Of a stretch of DNA of 64,000 nt, positions 16,607-25,369 are shown piece by piece; positions within the stretch are counted from its first letter, which is position 1; the number at the start of each line of letters is the position of its first letter. Below the pieces are notes generated by a model. That model made no database searches. It saw nothing but the letters and a program-made list of their open reading frames with translations, and was not told the origin of the DNA. The position numbers were made by a program, and so were the translations under genes. Source of the stretch: JAUSIF01 sp963711595 (GTDB lineage: Bacteria > Pseudomonadota > Alphaproteobacteria > Rhizobiales > Xanthobacteraceae). The DNA is taken from NCBI GenBank assembly GCA_963711595.1, contig CAVQER010000001.1:673256-737255 (forward strand), written 5' to 3'.

Positions 16607-17734
16607 CTAATCCAGCGTCGCCTCCGCGAGCCAGCCGGTAACGGCCTGCAGGGCTTCGGCGCGGCTGCCCGTCCGGTGTTCGGCCTCACGGTAGACCGCG
16701 ATCTGGATATCCGCGCTCGTCCCTTGTTTCAGGATGGCACGCGCGGATGCCACCTCCTGCTCGCATCCGAGCGCGACCGCGTCGTCATGCAGCCGTTCGA
16801 TCAAATCTTCGACAAGTTCAGGGATTGTGACGGCCCGGCGCAAGTGGCGGTCGACGAAGCTGCCGTGAATGCCATAGCGCTGCGCACGCCACTTGTTCTC
16901 GTTCGCGATTGCCGCATCTACGACGTTGAGACCGGCGTTGACTTTGGGATCGCGCACCAGATAGCGCACGAGCGAGCGGTAGATGGCGGCAATGGCAATC
17001 GTATCGACAACGCGTGTGCAGCTATCCGGCGCGCGCAGCTCGAGCGTGTTGTGCTTGAACGACGGACGCAGCGCCCACCACACGAAGCTTGAGTCCTCGA
17101 TAACGCGCGCCTCGACAAGCGTCGCAATGTATTCGTCGTAGTCGGCCTTGCTCTCGAACAGCGGCGGCATGCCGGTGCGCGGCAGCTCGTCGTAGGCCGC
17201 CAGCCGATATCCCATCAGTCCCGTGCGGCGTGAGCGCCAGAACGGCGAGGACGTTGCGAGCGCGATCAGAAGCGGCACGTAAGGCGTCATGCGCCGCATG
17301 ACGTCAACGCGGATGTCGGGGTCCGGCAACTCGACGTGCACATGCAACCCGCACAGCAGATTGCGTTCGCCAACCATTTGCAGATCGTGCATCACGCCGT
17401 CGTAACGGTGTGCCGGAGTGAGCTGTGCGTCGGACCAAGTTGCAGTCGGATGCGTGCCCGCGGCGAAGAACGAGATGCCGTGCCCGGTCGCGACCTCACT
17501 CACGGTCTTCCGCGCACGGCGTAGTTCGTCGCGGGCGTCGGCGATTGAGATCGCCGGTTGCGTCATCACCTCGAGCTGCGCCTGCAGCATCTCGCGCGTG
17601 ACGGTCCGTCCGAGGTCCCGCTTCAAAGCGAGAATGAAGGCAGCCGGCATCTTGCGCTGGATCGCCTTGGTTTCGGCATCCACCACAAAATACTCTTCCT
17701 CGATTCCGAACCTGTACTCATGCGCCATGAACAC
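16607..17734 (-). CDS. Carboxylate-amine ligase, YbdK-like (GCS2 superfamily)
   Basis: 375 residues, the normal size of the YbdK family. 'YRFGIEEEYFVVD' is the metal-binding start and 'NLLCGLHVHVELPD' the conserved core strand; 'SFKHNTLELRAPDSCTRVVDTIAIAAI' is the substrate-binding helix region. E. coli YbdK has weak glutamate-cysteine ligase activity; the physiological substrates of family members are unclear. It lies 91 bases upstream of gshA on the same strand (ATG 17734), so two enzymes of the same superfamily are neighbours here, which makes a thiol- or peptide-ligation role conceivable but unproven. Confidence 0.9.
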   Translation of the reverse strand: MFMAHEYRFGIEEEYFVVDAETKAIQRKMPAAFILALKRDLGRTVTREMLQAQLEVMTQPAISIADARDELRRARKTVSEVATGHGISFFAAGTHPTATWSDAQLTPAHRYDGVMHDLQMVGERNLLCGLHVHVELPDPDIRVDVMRRMTPYVPLLIALATSSPFWRSRRTGLMGYRLAAYDELPRTGMPPLFESKADYDEYIATLVEARVIEDSSFVWWALRPSFKHNTLELRAPDSCTRVVDTIAIAAIYRSLVRYLVRDPKVNAGLNVVDAAIANENKWRAQRYGIHGSFVDRHLRRAVTIPELVEDLIERLHDDAVALGCEQEVASARAILKQGTSADIQIAVYREAEHRTGSRAEALQAVTGWLAEATLD

Positions 17735-17914
17735 TGTCTCCCGCCGCGCTGACTGACCGTCGAGACTTTTCAGCAGGACTACTTAAATTTGATGAGGGCA
17801 GCACACATCGGCCCGGTCCCAAACGGACAAAGGCCGAGGTGGCCGATAACGCGCGTTCGTGGCGAAAGTTTCCCCGTCGCCTCGATTGCCAGTGTGCACC
17901 TGCGAAATGGCCGG

Positions 17915-18649
17915 CTAGTGCCAATCGCCGCGTACGGCCTGCACAAGGGCGAGCGCGGCCACGGCGGCGGTATCCGCGCGCAGAACCCGGGGGCCGAGTG
18001 ACAATTGCACGCTCCGGCGTTCGAGGAGGGCTCGACGCTCGGCTTCAGCGAATCCTCCTTCGGGACCTACCAGCAGAACCGTCGGACCGTCAGGGGCAAG
18101 TGCGAGCGCCGCAAACGGGTCCGCAACCTCGGCCTCCTCGTCGCAGAAAACCACAACCTGATCGTCGCCGAGTGCCGCCAGCCAGCGATCGAACGGCATC
18201 GGCTCGTCGACGCGAGGTACAGCAAGGACGCCGCATTGCTCGGCGGCTTCGATCACGTTTGCGCGCATGCGTTCCAGATTTACACGGGCAACTTGGGTAT
18301 GCTGCGTAAGCACGGGCGCCAGCACTGCCGCGCCCATCTCGACCGATTTCTGTACCATATAGTCGAGACGCGCATGCTTGAGAGGGGCGAAGGCATAATT
18401 GAGGTTTCCTGCCGAGGTCTGGGGACGCGTGCGACCCTCCACCACCAATCGCAGTCGGCGCTTCTCGCCCGCGAGCCGGGCGCGCCACTCGCCGTCGCGG
18501 CCGTTGAAGACGAGCACTGCGTCCCCAGCGCCCAGACGCAACACGTTCTGTAGGTAATTGGTTTGGTTCCGCTCGAGGCCCGGCTCAGCCCCGGCGGCCA
18601 AATCGGAGGGCAGAAACAAGCGTGGGGTGCGGAAATCGTGGCTCGCCAT
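17915..18649 (-). CDS. rsmE: 16S rRNA (uracil-1498-N3)-methyltransferase
   Basis: 244 residues from ATG 18649; an ATG at 18694 would add 15 residues. N-terminal PUA-like domain, then a SPOUT fold with the knotted C-terminal motifs 'LLVGPEGGFAEAE' and 'LGPRVLRADTAAVAAL'. It methylates U1498 of 16S rRNA in the 30S subunit. 'LKHARLDYMVQKSVEMGAAVLAPVLTQHTQ' is another RsmE signature. It is divergent from a small secreted protein and ubiA. Confidence 0.95.
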   Translation of the reverse strand: MASHDFRTPRLFLPSDLAAGAEPGLERNQTNYLQNVLRLGAGDAVLVFNGRDGEWRARLAGEKRRLRLVVEGRTRPQTSAGNLNYAFAPLKHARLDYMVQKSVEMGAAVLAPVLTQHTQVARVNLERMRANVIEAAEQCGVLAVPRVDEPMPFDRWLAALGDDQVVVFCDEEAEVADPFAALALAPDGPTVLLVGPEGGFAEAERRALLERRSVQLSLGPRVLRADTAAVAALALVQAVRGDWH

Positions 18650-18737
18650 GCCTTTACCTTCGCGGCCGGAGGGCTTGCCCTGATCTTGCCCCAACCGCGC
18701 GGCTTTTGTTACGCCTAGTGCCTGTGGGGAGTAGCCG

Positions 18738-19223
18738 ATGAACGGCCGTCACGTCGCATGCCTGGTTTTGCTGCTGCTTGCCGTCGCCGGCATTCGCCAT
18801 GCCGCCGCGCAGAACGACGCTTTTCAGCAAGCCGCGTGCCAGGACGAATTCACGAAGCTCCGGGCCGAGATGGAAAAGCGCGGCATGGCGTTGAAGAACG
18901 CGCAAAAAGGGTCCCCGGTCGAGGTCTGCAAGTTGCTTCGCAACTTCACCGCTGTGGAAGCGCAGATGGTGAAATTCCTCGCAGACAAGAAGACAGCCTG
19001 CAACATCCCCGATCAAGTCATCAAGCAGGCGGGCGAGAGTCACACCAAGTCGAATGCGATGCGCAACCAGGTGTGTCAGGCAGCAGCCGGCCCGGCACCT
19101 CCTCCGCCGAGCCAAGGATTGAGCGGAGCGCTTGGCAGCTCGCCGTTTGGCGGACCGCCGCCGGAAGTCGGAGGCGGCAGCGGCGTGTTCGATACGCTGA
19201 CCGGCAACGTCCTTCGTCAATGA
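18738..19223 (+). CDS. Conserved secreted protein of unknown function
   Basis: 161 residues with a clear signal peptide (cleavage near 'RHAAAQ'). The mature part has four cysteines, two in 'ACQDEF' and 'VEVCKLL', then 'TACNIP' and 'NQVCQA', suggesting two periplasmic disulfides, and a Pro/Gly-rich tail from about residue 120. I do not recognise a named domain, though proteins of this look occur upstream of ubiA in relatives. The stop codon overlaps the ubiA start (ATGA), so the two are probably cotranslated. Confidence 0.75.
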   Translation: MNGRHVACLVLLLLAVAGIRHAAAQNDAFQQAACQDEFTKLRAEMEKRGMALKNAQKGSPVEVCKLLRNFTAVEAQMVKFLADKKTACNIPDQVIKQAGESHTKSNAMRNQVCQAAAGPAPPPPSQGLSGALGSSPFGGPPPEVGGGSGVFDTLTGNVLRQ

Positions 19224-20158
19224 ATGGCCGCGGCGAGCCATCGCTCGCTCCGGTCGCCGACTCTACGGGCAATTGGGTTGATCGCGCGGCGCCGCAATGG
19301 GCGCGGCCGTATCTGCGGCTTGCGCGAATGGACCGGCCGATCGGCTCCTGGCTCCTGCTGCTGCCGTGCTGGTGGTCGACCGCGCTCGCGGCGGTCGCGA
19401 CGGATGCGCCTCGGCCGGATGCGCGGCTGCTCGCGTTGTTCGGCGCGGGCGCCGTCATCATGCGCGGCGCAGGGTGCGCATGGAACGATATCATCGACCG
19501 TGACGTGGACGCGCAGGTTGCACGCACACGGTCGCGGCCGATTCCGTCTGGTCAGATCAGCGTCGCCCAAGCGCTCGTTTTCGCTATCGCGCTCTCACTG
19601 ATTGGCTTCGTCATCCTAGTGCAACTCAATTCGTTCGCGATTGCGACCGGAATCGCGTCGCTTGCCATTGTTGCACTCTACCCGTTCGCCAAGCGCGTAA
19701 CGTTCTGGCCGCAGTTCGTGCTCGGTCTCGCGTTCTCTTGGGGCGCGCTTATGGGTTGGGCGGCCGTGTTCGGGAGCCTGGATTTCGCGGCGTTCGTTCT
19801 CTATGCCGGCTCGATCGCATGGGTGATCGGCTACGACACGATCTACGCGCATCAGGATCGCGAGGATGATGCCGTGATCGGCGTGCGATCGACCGCGCGC
19901 CTGTTCGGGCTCGAAACGAAGGCCGCGCTTTCAATTTTCTACGCGGCCGCAGTAGCGCTCGTCACGATCAGCATATTTCTCTGCGGCGGTGGCGTCATTG
20001 CATACGTGGGCGCCCTCGCCTTTGCCCTTCACCTCGCGTGGCAGATCCGAAAAATCGAGGTGAACAATCCGGAGCTTTGCCTCCGCTTGTTTCGATCGAA
20101 CCGAGACGCGGGGCTGCTTTTGTTCGTTGGGCTCGCGCTCGACGCGCTCGCCCGCTAG
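19220..20158 (+). CDS. ubiA: 4-hydroxybenzoate polyprenyltransferase
   Basis: 312 residues from ATG 19220, overlapping the preceding stop by four bases. Membrane prenyltransferase of ubiquinone synthesis: attaches the polyprenyl chain to 4-hydroxybenzoate. Both Asp-rich Mg-diphosphate motifs are present: 'GCAWNDIIDRDVDAQVARTRSRP' (about residues 84-106) and 'YDTIYAHQDREDD' (about 204-217). About eight helices. The N-terminal 'ARPYLRLARMDRPIGSWLLLLPCWW' is specific to UbiA rather than to CtaB. It converges with the DUF6101 gene, 5 bases away. Confidence 0.95.
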   Translation: MNGRGEPSLAPVADSTGNWVDRAAPQWARPYLRLARMDRPIGSWLLLLPCWWSTALAAVATDAPRPDARLLALFGAGAVIMRGAGCAWNDIIDRDVDAQVARTRSRPIPSGQISVAQALVFAIALSLIGFVILVQLNSFAIATGIASLAIVALYPFAKRVTFWPQFVLGLAFSWGALMGWAAVFGSLDFAAFVLYAGSIAWVIGYDTIYAHQDREDDAVIGVRSTARLFGLETKAALSIFYAAAVALVTISIFLCGGGVIAYVGALAFALHLAWQIRKIEVNNPELCLRLFRSNRDAGLLLFVGLALDALAR

Positions 20159-20163
20159 TCGGC

Positions 20164-20751
20164 TTACTCCGGCGCGATGATTTCGCGCTCCCCGCGGTGG
20201 ACGTCCATCTTGTCCATCGAGCGAGTACGGGAGCGACGGCCAAAAGCTTTCGGACGGCGTGAACGCAGGGCGGTACGCCGCTTGCGGCGGTCGCCGACGC
20301 GACCCAACGTCAACAAGCCAAGCGTCTCGAACGGCTCACGCAGCGAGCCATCACCTTCGGCGACAAGCAGTTTCTTGCCGAGCGCTTTTGCCCACAGTTG
20401 CCAGTCTGCGATCAGGTAATCCGTGTCGTCAGCCACGTGTAGTGGAACGCTCAGATTGTTGTCGCGATGTTCGAGAACAATCGCGACCGCCTCCTCCCGA
20501 CGCTCGCCCGCAGGCATCAGCCGCACGGCAACGCCAAGAAAAGCGGAGAGCGGCAAGTTGAGGCGCATGAATACGCCGTGCACCGTGCGCGAAAGCAGCA
20601 CCCTCTCACGATCGATTTCGATCGTGCGCGTGCGGCCGTCGGCATTCGCATCGTCGGCCGAAAAGCGGATCGGCAAGGTGCGCGGGTCGAGCCGCGCATT
20701 GCGGCTCGACCCGGCGGGCAGGCTTGCGCCTGCCGCAATTTGACGCCTCAA
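20164..20751 (-). CDS. DUF6101 family protein, TTG start
   Basis: 195 residues. I place the start at TTG 20751 because no ATG or GTG lies between the first conserved-looking residues and the far upstream frame, and GGGGGAG stands 6 bases ahead of it. The protein reads 'AGSSRNARLDPRTLPIRFSADDANADGRTRTIEIDRERVLL' near its start in pieces typical of the DUF6101 family of Bradyrhizobium relatives, and ends with a very basic stretch. Function unknown. A perfect 12-bp inverted repeat (20684-20695 / 20701-20712) lies inside the 5' coding part. Synteny between ubiA and cysQ is conserved in relatives. Confidence 0.75.
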   Translation of the reverse strand: MRRQIAAGASLPAGSSRNARLDPRTLPIRFSADDANADGRTRTIEIDRERVLLSRTVHGVFMRLNLPLSAFLGVAVRLMPAGERREEAVAIVLEHRDNNLSVPLHVADDTDYLIADWQLWAKALGKKLLVAEGDGSLREPFETLGLLTLGRVGDRRKRRTALRSRRPKAFGRRSRTRSMDKMDVHRGEREIIAPE

Positions 20752-20757
20752 TCTCAA

Positions 20758-20788
20758 CTCCCCCGCCGGAATCTTTTTTTGTTCCGGC
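20758..20788 (-). promoter_or_regulatory. Ribosome site and leader hairpin of the DUF6101 gene
   Basis: GGGGGAG at 20764-20758 precedes the TTG start by 6 bases and decides the start. Directly upstream is a hairpin, GCCGGAA (20788-20782), a 10-base A-rich loop, TTCCGGC (20771-20765), touching the ribosome site. It could modulate access to the weak TTG start. Confidence 0.4.
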
Positions 20789-20903
20789 TTGGGTGGACGA
20801 TGGCAGAAATTCGGCAGGATTGACTTAAGGGGCCTGGTTAATCGCCCATCACTGCGCGGTCGCGGCGCTTGCGCCGAACACGTGCGACCCGTAGACGGCA
20901 GGA

Positions 20904-21743
20904 ATGAACGGTGTCGGCAAGGTCCCGTTAGCCAAGAACGAGTCCGGCGAATTGGCGGCGGCGGAGGCCGCGCGCGCTCTCGAGGTGGCCGTCGCTGAGG
21001 CCGGCAAGCTCGCACTCTCCATGCTCAACAAGGGCGTCAAATCCTGGAAGAAGGAATTCGATTCGCCGGTAACGGACGCCGATATCGCAGTCGATGCGCT
21101 GCTGCGCGAGCGGCTCCGCGCGGTCGCTCCAGCTTACGGGTGGCAGTCGGAAGAGTTGGCCGGACAATCCGGCCACGCGCATCGGCGGCGATGGGTTGTC
21201 GACCCGATCGATGGCACGAGATCCTTCATCAAGAAACTTCCGGACTGGTCGATTGCGGTCGCTCTCGTAGAACAAGGACGTCCTATCGTTGCGGTCGTGC
21301 ATGCGCCGATGACCGACGAAATGTTCGTCGCAGTCGCTGGCAGCGGCGCCTTACGCAATGGCACGCCGATCACAGTCAGCAGTACTTCTTCGCTTTCCGC
21401 AGCGAGGATCACTGGGCCGCGCTCGACGATCGATGCTCTGCTCAAGGCGGGCCCTCGGTTCGAGATCGTGCCGCGCATTCACTCGCTCGCGCTGCGTTTC
21501 GCCCGTGTTGCTTCGGGCGAGGTCGATGTCGCCCTCGCCAGCGCACGCAGCCGCGACTGGGATCTTGCGGCGGCGGATCTCCTCGTGCACGAAGCGGGCG
21601 GCGTGCTCAGCACGGACGCGGGTACAAGGCTCGTTTACGATCGCCCGGATATGGAGCACCCGCCGCTGGTCGCGGCAGGCAGCGCTATTCATCCGATCCT
21701 GGTTGCGTCTCTCGGAAAAATTCTGCGGCGCGAGACCGCGTGA
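20904..21743 (+). CDS. cysQ: 3'(2'),5'-bisphosphate nucleotidase / inositol monophosphatase family
   Basis: 279 residues. Li-sensitive phosphatase fold with the metal-binding motif 'DPIDGTRSFIKKLPDWSIAVALV' (about residues 100-122) and the C-terminal 'SRDWDLAAADLLVHEAGG'. In CysQ the substrate is adenosine 3',5'-bisphosphate, a by-product of sulfate reduction, but the same family includes inositol-1-phosphatase, so the substrate is not certain. The gene heads a plus-strand run through DUF4170, DUF374, waaA and lpxK, an arrangement usual in this order. Confidence 0.87.
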   Translation: MNGVGKVPLAKNESGELAAAEAARALEVAVAEAGKLALSMLNKGVKSWKKEFDSPVTDADIAVDALLRERLRAVAPAYGWQSEELAGQSGHAHRRRWVVDPIDGTRSFIKKLPDWSIAVALVEQGRPIVAVVHAPMTDEMFVAVAGSGALRNGTPITVSSTSSLSAARITGPRSTIDALLKAGPRFEIVPRIHSLALRFARVASGEVDVALASARSRDWDLAAADLLVHEAGGVLSTDAGTRLVYDRPDMEHPPLVAAGSAIHPILVASLGKILRRETA

Positions 21744-21762
21744 ATGTCAAGGACATCAAGCG

Positions 21763-22023
21763 ATGAGCCGATCTGCCCAGCAGCCGCAGAAGCAATTGTT
21801 GCACCTCGTATTCGGCGGAGAGCTCGTGAATCTCGACACGACCGAGTTTCGCGACCTCGAAAAGCTTGATATCGTCGGTGTCTATCCGAATTACGCGGCG
21901 GCCCATGCTGCCTGGAGAGCCAAGGCGCAGCAGTCCGTCGACAACGCCCTGATGCGGTACTTCATCGTGCACTTGCACCGGCTTCTCGATCCGGAAACCG
22001 ACATCACGCGCAAGGCGCGCTGA
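21763..22023 (+). CDS. DUF4170 domain protein
   Basis: 86 residues from ATG 21763, with AAGGA about 10 bases ahead. 'LLHLVFGGELVNLDTTEFRDLEKLDIVGVYPNY' in pieces and 'NALMRYFIVHLHRLLDPE' are the DUF4170 signature. Function unknown. It sits 19 bases after cysQ and 10 bases before the DUF374 gene, a constant position in relatives, so cotranscription with the lipid A/Kdo genes is likely. Confidence 0.88.
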   Translation: MSRSAQQPQKQLLHLVFGGELVNLDTTEFRDLEKLDIVGVYPNYAAAHAAWRAKAQQSVDNALMRYFIVHLHRLLDPETDITRKAR

Positions 22024-22033
22024 ACCCCGCTCG

Positions 22034-22756
22034 ATGCGTATTGTATGGAAGAAGCTTCGCGGATCGCGGCCATTTCAGGTCGCACTGGGCCGTACCCTAG
22101 CGGCCTACCTGCGGCTCGTGTGGAATACCTCGTCGCTGACGCTCGAGCCTGAGAATATCTACGACACGGTGGACGGCGAGATTCCGTTCATCCTGACGTT
22201 CTGGCACGGTCAGCATTTCCTGATGCCGTTCGTCATGAAACCGCACCACCAGGGAAAGGTAATGATCTCCCGGCACGCGGATGCGGACATCAACGCGATT
22301 ACAGCGGAGGCGTTCGGCGTCGGAACCATTCGCGGATCCGGCTCGCATGGCCGCGACTTCCTGCGCAAGGGCGGGATGTCGGCGACAAGGATCGCGATCG
22401 ATACGTTGAAGTCGGGGATCACCGTGGCGATGACGGCCGACGTGCCGAAGATTTCTCGGGTGGCCGGCCTTGGGGTGGTCACGGTCGCTCGCTATTCCCA
22501 GCGGCCGATATTTCCGATCGCGATCGCGACCAGGAACCGATTTTTGGCCAACAGCTGGGATCGCGCGAGCGTGCATTTGCCGTTCGGCCCGGCCGCGATG
22601 GTCGTCGGAGACCGCATAGAAGTTTCACCGGACGCAGACGATGCGGAACTCGAAGCTGCGAGGGCGCTCGTGAAGATCCGCCTCGACAAGGCTACGGCGC
22701 GGGCGGAGGAGCTTGTCGGGCGGGGTGCGGGCGGGAGCGCGCGCAATGCCGGGTAA
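22034..22756 (+). CDS. DUF374 family lysophospholipid acyltransferase-like protein
   Basis: 240 residues. Begins with a short hydrophobic segment and then 'FILTFWHGQHFLMPFVMKPHHQGKVMISRHADADI', the DUF374 core; 'WHGQ' replaces the H(X)4D of classical acyltransferases ('SRHADADI' supplies His and Asp). DUF374 proteins belong to the LPLAT superfamily and are nearly always encoded next to waaA, so a role in lipid A or Kdo-lipid acylation is inferred. The gene overlaps waaA by 11 bases. Confidence 0.88.
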   Translation: MRIVWKKLRGSRPFQVALGRTLAAYLRLVWNTSSLTLEPENIYDTVDGEIPFILTFWHGQHFLMPFVMKPHHQGKVMISRHADADINAITAEAFGVGTIRGSGSHGRDFLRKGGMSATRIAIDTLKSGITVAMTADVPKISRVAGLGVVTVARYSQRPIFPIAIATRNRFLANSWDRASVHLPFGPAAMVVGDRIEVSPDADDAELEAARALVKIRLDKATARAEELVGRGAGGSARNAG

Positions 22757-24038
22757 GGCGCGCCTGCCGTTCACGCTCCGGCTCTACCGCGCCGTGACGG
22801 CCTTGGCGGCGCCGCTCGCAACCCCGCTGCTGAACTGGCGCCTGAAGCGGGGCAAGGAAGACGCCCAACGCATGGGCGAACGACGCGGCATCCCGAGTCT
22901 TCCGCGGCCGCCGGGACCGCTGATCTGGGTACACGCGGCGAGCGTCGGTGAATTCGTTTCCGTGCTGTCGCTGCTCGAGCGCATCCGCGCCCGCGGCATT
23001 TCCGTGCTGCTGACGTCCGGCACGGTGACCGCCGCACGGCTCGCTGCCCAGCGTCTCCCGGATGGAGCGTTGCATCAGTTCGTCCCGCTCGACGTCCCGC
23101 ACTTCGTCGAAACGTTCTTCGACCACTGGCGTCCCAATCTCGCGCTGATCGCCGAATCCGAGTTCTGGCCGAACCTCATCACCGAGGGGCGGCGGCGCGG
23201 CATTCCGTTCGTGCTCGTGAATGGCCGCCTGTCCGACCGCTCGTATGGCCGCTGGCGAATGGCGCGGGGGACGGCCAAGGCGCTGCTCTCGCGCATCGAT
23301 CTCTGTCTCGCGCAGGAGTCCGACATTGCCGAGCGCTTCGAGCAGCTCGGCGCGAAGCAGGTGGTCACCACCGGAAACTTGAAGTTCGACACTCCGCCAC
23401 CGCCGGCGGAGCCTGCGCAGCTTTCCGCGCTCGAGCGATCCATGCGCAACCGACCGATCGTGCTCGCGGCGAGCACGCATCCGGGCGAGGAAGCGATCAT
23501 CATCGATGCGCATCTGCGCGTTCGCCGTCTCGTGCCGAGCCTGCTTACGGTCATCGCACCGCGGCATCCCGAGCGCGGTGCGCAGATCGTCGACCTCGCG
23601 GAGCAGATGGGTGCCGTGCCGATCATGCGCTCGCGCGGGCACGTGCCGGATCGGGGCACGGAAATCTACGTCGCGGACACAATCGGCGAGTTAGGGCTCT
23701 TCTATCGCATCGCGCCGATCGTTTTCATGGGCGGTTCGCTTGTGCGACATGGAGGACAGAACCCGATCGAGCCCGCGAAGCTCGATCGCGCGATCCTGCA
23801 CGGGCCGCATGTCGGAAACTTTTCGGCAATCTACGCGCAGCTCAATCGAAACCGCGGAGCTGCAACCGTAACGGACGCGGAATCGCTCGCGAAAAGCATC
23901 GCTCTGCTGCTCGACGATGCAGAGCTGGTCCGGTCGATGGCGGCATCCGCGCACGCGACCGTCGATAAGCTCGGCGGCGCGCTCGAGCGCACCGTGAAGG
24001 CGATCGAACCCTACCTCGTGCAGCTCCGGCTGGGCTGA
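22746..24038 (+). CDS. waaA: 3-deoxy-D-manno-octulosonic acid (Kdo) transferase
   Basis: 430 residues from ATG 22746. GT30 family glycosyltransferase that adds Kdo to lipid IVA at the inner membrane. Evidence: N-terminal hydrophobic segment, 'IWVHAASVGEFVSVLSLLERI' (the donor-side motif with Glu base), 'LALIAESEFWPNLI', 'VLAASTHPGEE' and 'VFMGGSLVRHGGQNPIEPAKL' near the C-terminus. An alternative in-frame start at 22713 would add 11 residues. It overlaps DUF374 and is followed after one base by lpxK. Confidence 0.95.
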   Translation: MPGKARLPFTLRLYRAVTALAAPLATPLLNWRLKRGKEDAQRMGERRGIPSLPRPPGPLIWVHAASVGEFVSVLSLLERIRARGISVLLTSGTVTAARLAAQRLPDGALHQFVPLDVPHFVETFFDHWRPNLALIAESEFWPNLITEGRRRGIPFVLVNGRLSDRSYGRWRMARGTAKALLSRIDLCLAQESDIAERFEQLGAKQVVTTGNLKFDTPPPPAEPAQLSALERSMRNRPIVLAASTHPGEEAIIIDAHLRVRRLVPSLLTVIAPRHPERGAQIVDLAEQMGAVPIMRSRGHVPDRGTEIYVADTIGELGLFYRIAPIVFMGGSLVRHGGQNPIEPAKLDRAILHGPHVGNFSAIYAQLNRNRGAATVTDAESLAKSIALLLDDAELVRSMAASAHATVDKLGGALERTVKAIEPYLVQLRLG

Positions 24039-24039
24039 G

Positions 24040-25047
24040 ATGCGCGCGCCCGGCTTTCATTTCGAGCCGCCAGGGATCGTCGCAAAATTGCTTTCCCCGC
24101 TGGCGGCGATCTATGGCGCGGCAGCGGCCGCACGGATGCGGCGGACGGGCAAGCACGCGGCGGTGCCCGTCATTTGCGTCGGCAACCTGACGCTCGGTGG
24201 CGCAGGCAAGACCCCGACCGCGCTGGCACTGGCGAATTTCCTCGCGGCCAAAGGCGAACGACCCGTGTTTCTCTCGCGCGGGTACGGCGGGAGCAATCGC
24301 GGTCCGATCGTCGTTGAGCTTGAGCGGCATCGAGCGGCGGAGATCGGCGACGAGGCGCTATTGCTCGCCCGCGCCTTCCCGACGGTCATTGCACGCGATC
24401 GGGTTGCAGGTGCCGCGCTCGCGGCCGAACACGAGGCGACGGTGCTCGTACTCGACGACGGATTCCAGAATCCGGATTTGCAGAAAGACCTATCGGTGCT
24501 GGTGGTCGATGGAGCCCGCGGTATCGGAAACGGCGCCGTATTCCCGGCCGGACCGTTGCGTGCGCCGCTGGATATGCAGGTCGAGCGCGCTCACCTCGTC
24601 GTTCGAGTAGGCGAAGGCAGCGGCGCCGACCGGGTTTTAAAACGAGCGACCGCTAGAGGAGTGCCGACCCTCATGGCCAGGCTAACGCCTGACAGGCGCG
24701 TTGCGGCCACGCTCGCCGGCCGGAAGCTTTTCGCCTTCGCGGGGATCGGTCATCCGGAAAAGTTCTTTGCGACGCTCAGAGGGCTCGGCGCCACCATCGT
24801 CGAGGCTCGCCCGTTTCCGGACCACCACCGCTATTCGGTTCGCGAGGCAAAAGAGATGCTTGCGAGCGCGAAGACGCGCGGCTTGCAACCGGTAACGACC
24901 GAGAAGGATCTCGCCAGGATGCAGGGCGAGCCGTCGCTCAACGACCTTGCGGCTGCGGCACAGACGCTGCCGGTGCAGCTGGAATTCGCCGATCCTGACG
25001 CGATGCGGGCCTTGCTGGAGCGCGCGCTCGCGAAGGCGCGCAAATAA
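24040..25047 (+). CDS. lpxK: Tetraacyldisaccharide 4'-kinase
   Basis: 335 residues. LpxK phosphorylates the 4' position of the lipid A disaccharide. Walker A 'GNLTLGGAGKTPTALALANFL' at about residues 48-68, with 'SRGYGGSNRGPIVVE' after it, the catalytic 'VLDDGFQNPDLQKDLSVLVVD' stretch and 'FPAGPLRAPL'. A single N-terminal hydrophobic patch anchors the protein to the membrane. Next gene on the opposite strand ends one base away. Confidence 0.96.
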   Translation: MRAPGFHFEPPGIVAKLLSPLAAIYGAAAAARMRRTGKHAAVPVICVGNLTLGGAGKTPTALALANFLAAKGERPVFLSRGYGGSNRGPIVVELERHRAAEIGDEALLLARAFPTVIARDRVAGAALAAEHEATVLVLDDGFQNPDLQKDLSVLVVDGARGIGNGAVFPAGPLRAPLDMQVERAHLVVRVGEGSGADRVLKRATARGVPTLMARLTPDRRVAATLAGRKLFAFAGIGHPEKFFATLRGLGATIVEARPFPDHHRYSVREAKEMLASAKTRGLQPVTTEKDLARMQGEPSLNDLAAAAQTLPVQLEFADPDAMRALLERALAKARK

Positions 25048-25048
25048 T

Positions 25049-25273
25049 TCAGCGGCGGCTGGTTTCGGGGTGGAAACGGCGCAGGACTGCCTCGGGGGTC
25101 GCGTAGGCTTCCTGGCGATCGACACTCCAGTATTTCAATTCGTCGAGGGGAATCGGGACGCCGCTCACCGCACAGCGCACGTAGCTGCCGGGCCGCACGA
25201 TCCGGTAGTCGCCGTCGAGATAGCGCAATTCGGCCTCGCCGGCCGCCAGCGGTATGCGCTCGAAGCGGTTCAT
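25049..25273 (-). CDS. DUF2093 domain protein
   Basis: 74 residues, full length for the DUF2093 family. 'AELRYLDGDYRIVRPGSYVRCAVSGVPIPLDELKYWSV' in pieces is the family core, with a single Cys; the C-terminus 'RQEAYATPEAVLRRF' is typical. Function unknown. It lies downstream of xseA on the same strand in most relatives, as here (96-base gap). Confidence 0.9.
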   Translation of the reverse strand: MNRFERIPLAAGEAELRYLDGDYRIVRPGSYVRCAVSGVPIPLDELKYWSVDRQEAYATPEAVLRRFHPETSRR

Positions 25274-25369
25274 CAGTCCCTTGGTGCCGCAAAAATCGGG
25301 TGCAAGGCAAGATAATTCGGCTGTGCCGCCGTGGCCAGCGCCCGCCGATCACGATTGCACCAGCACGGT

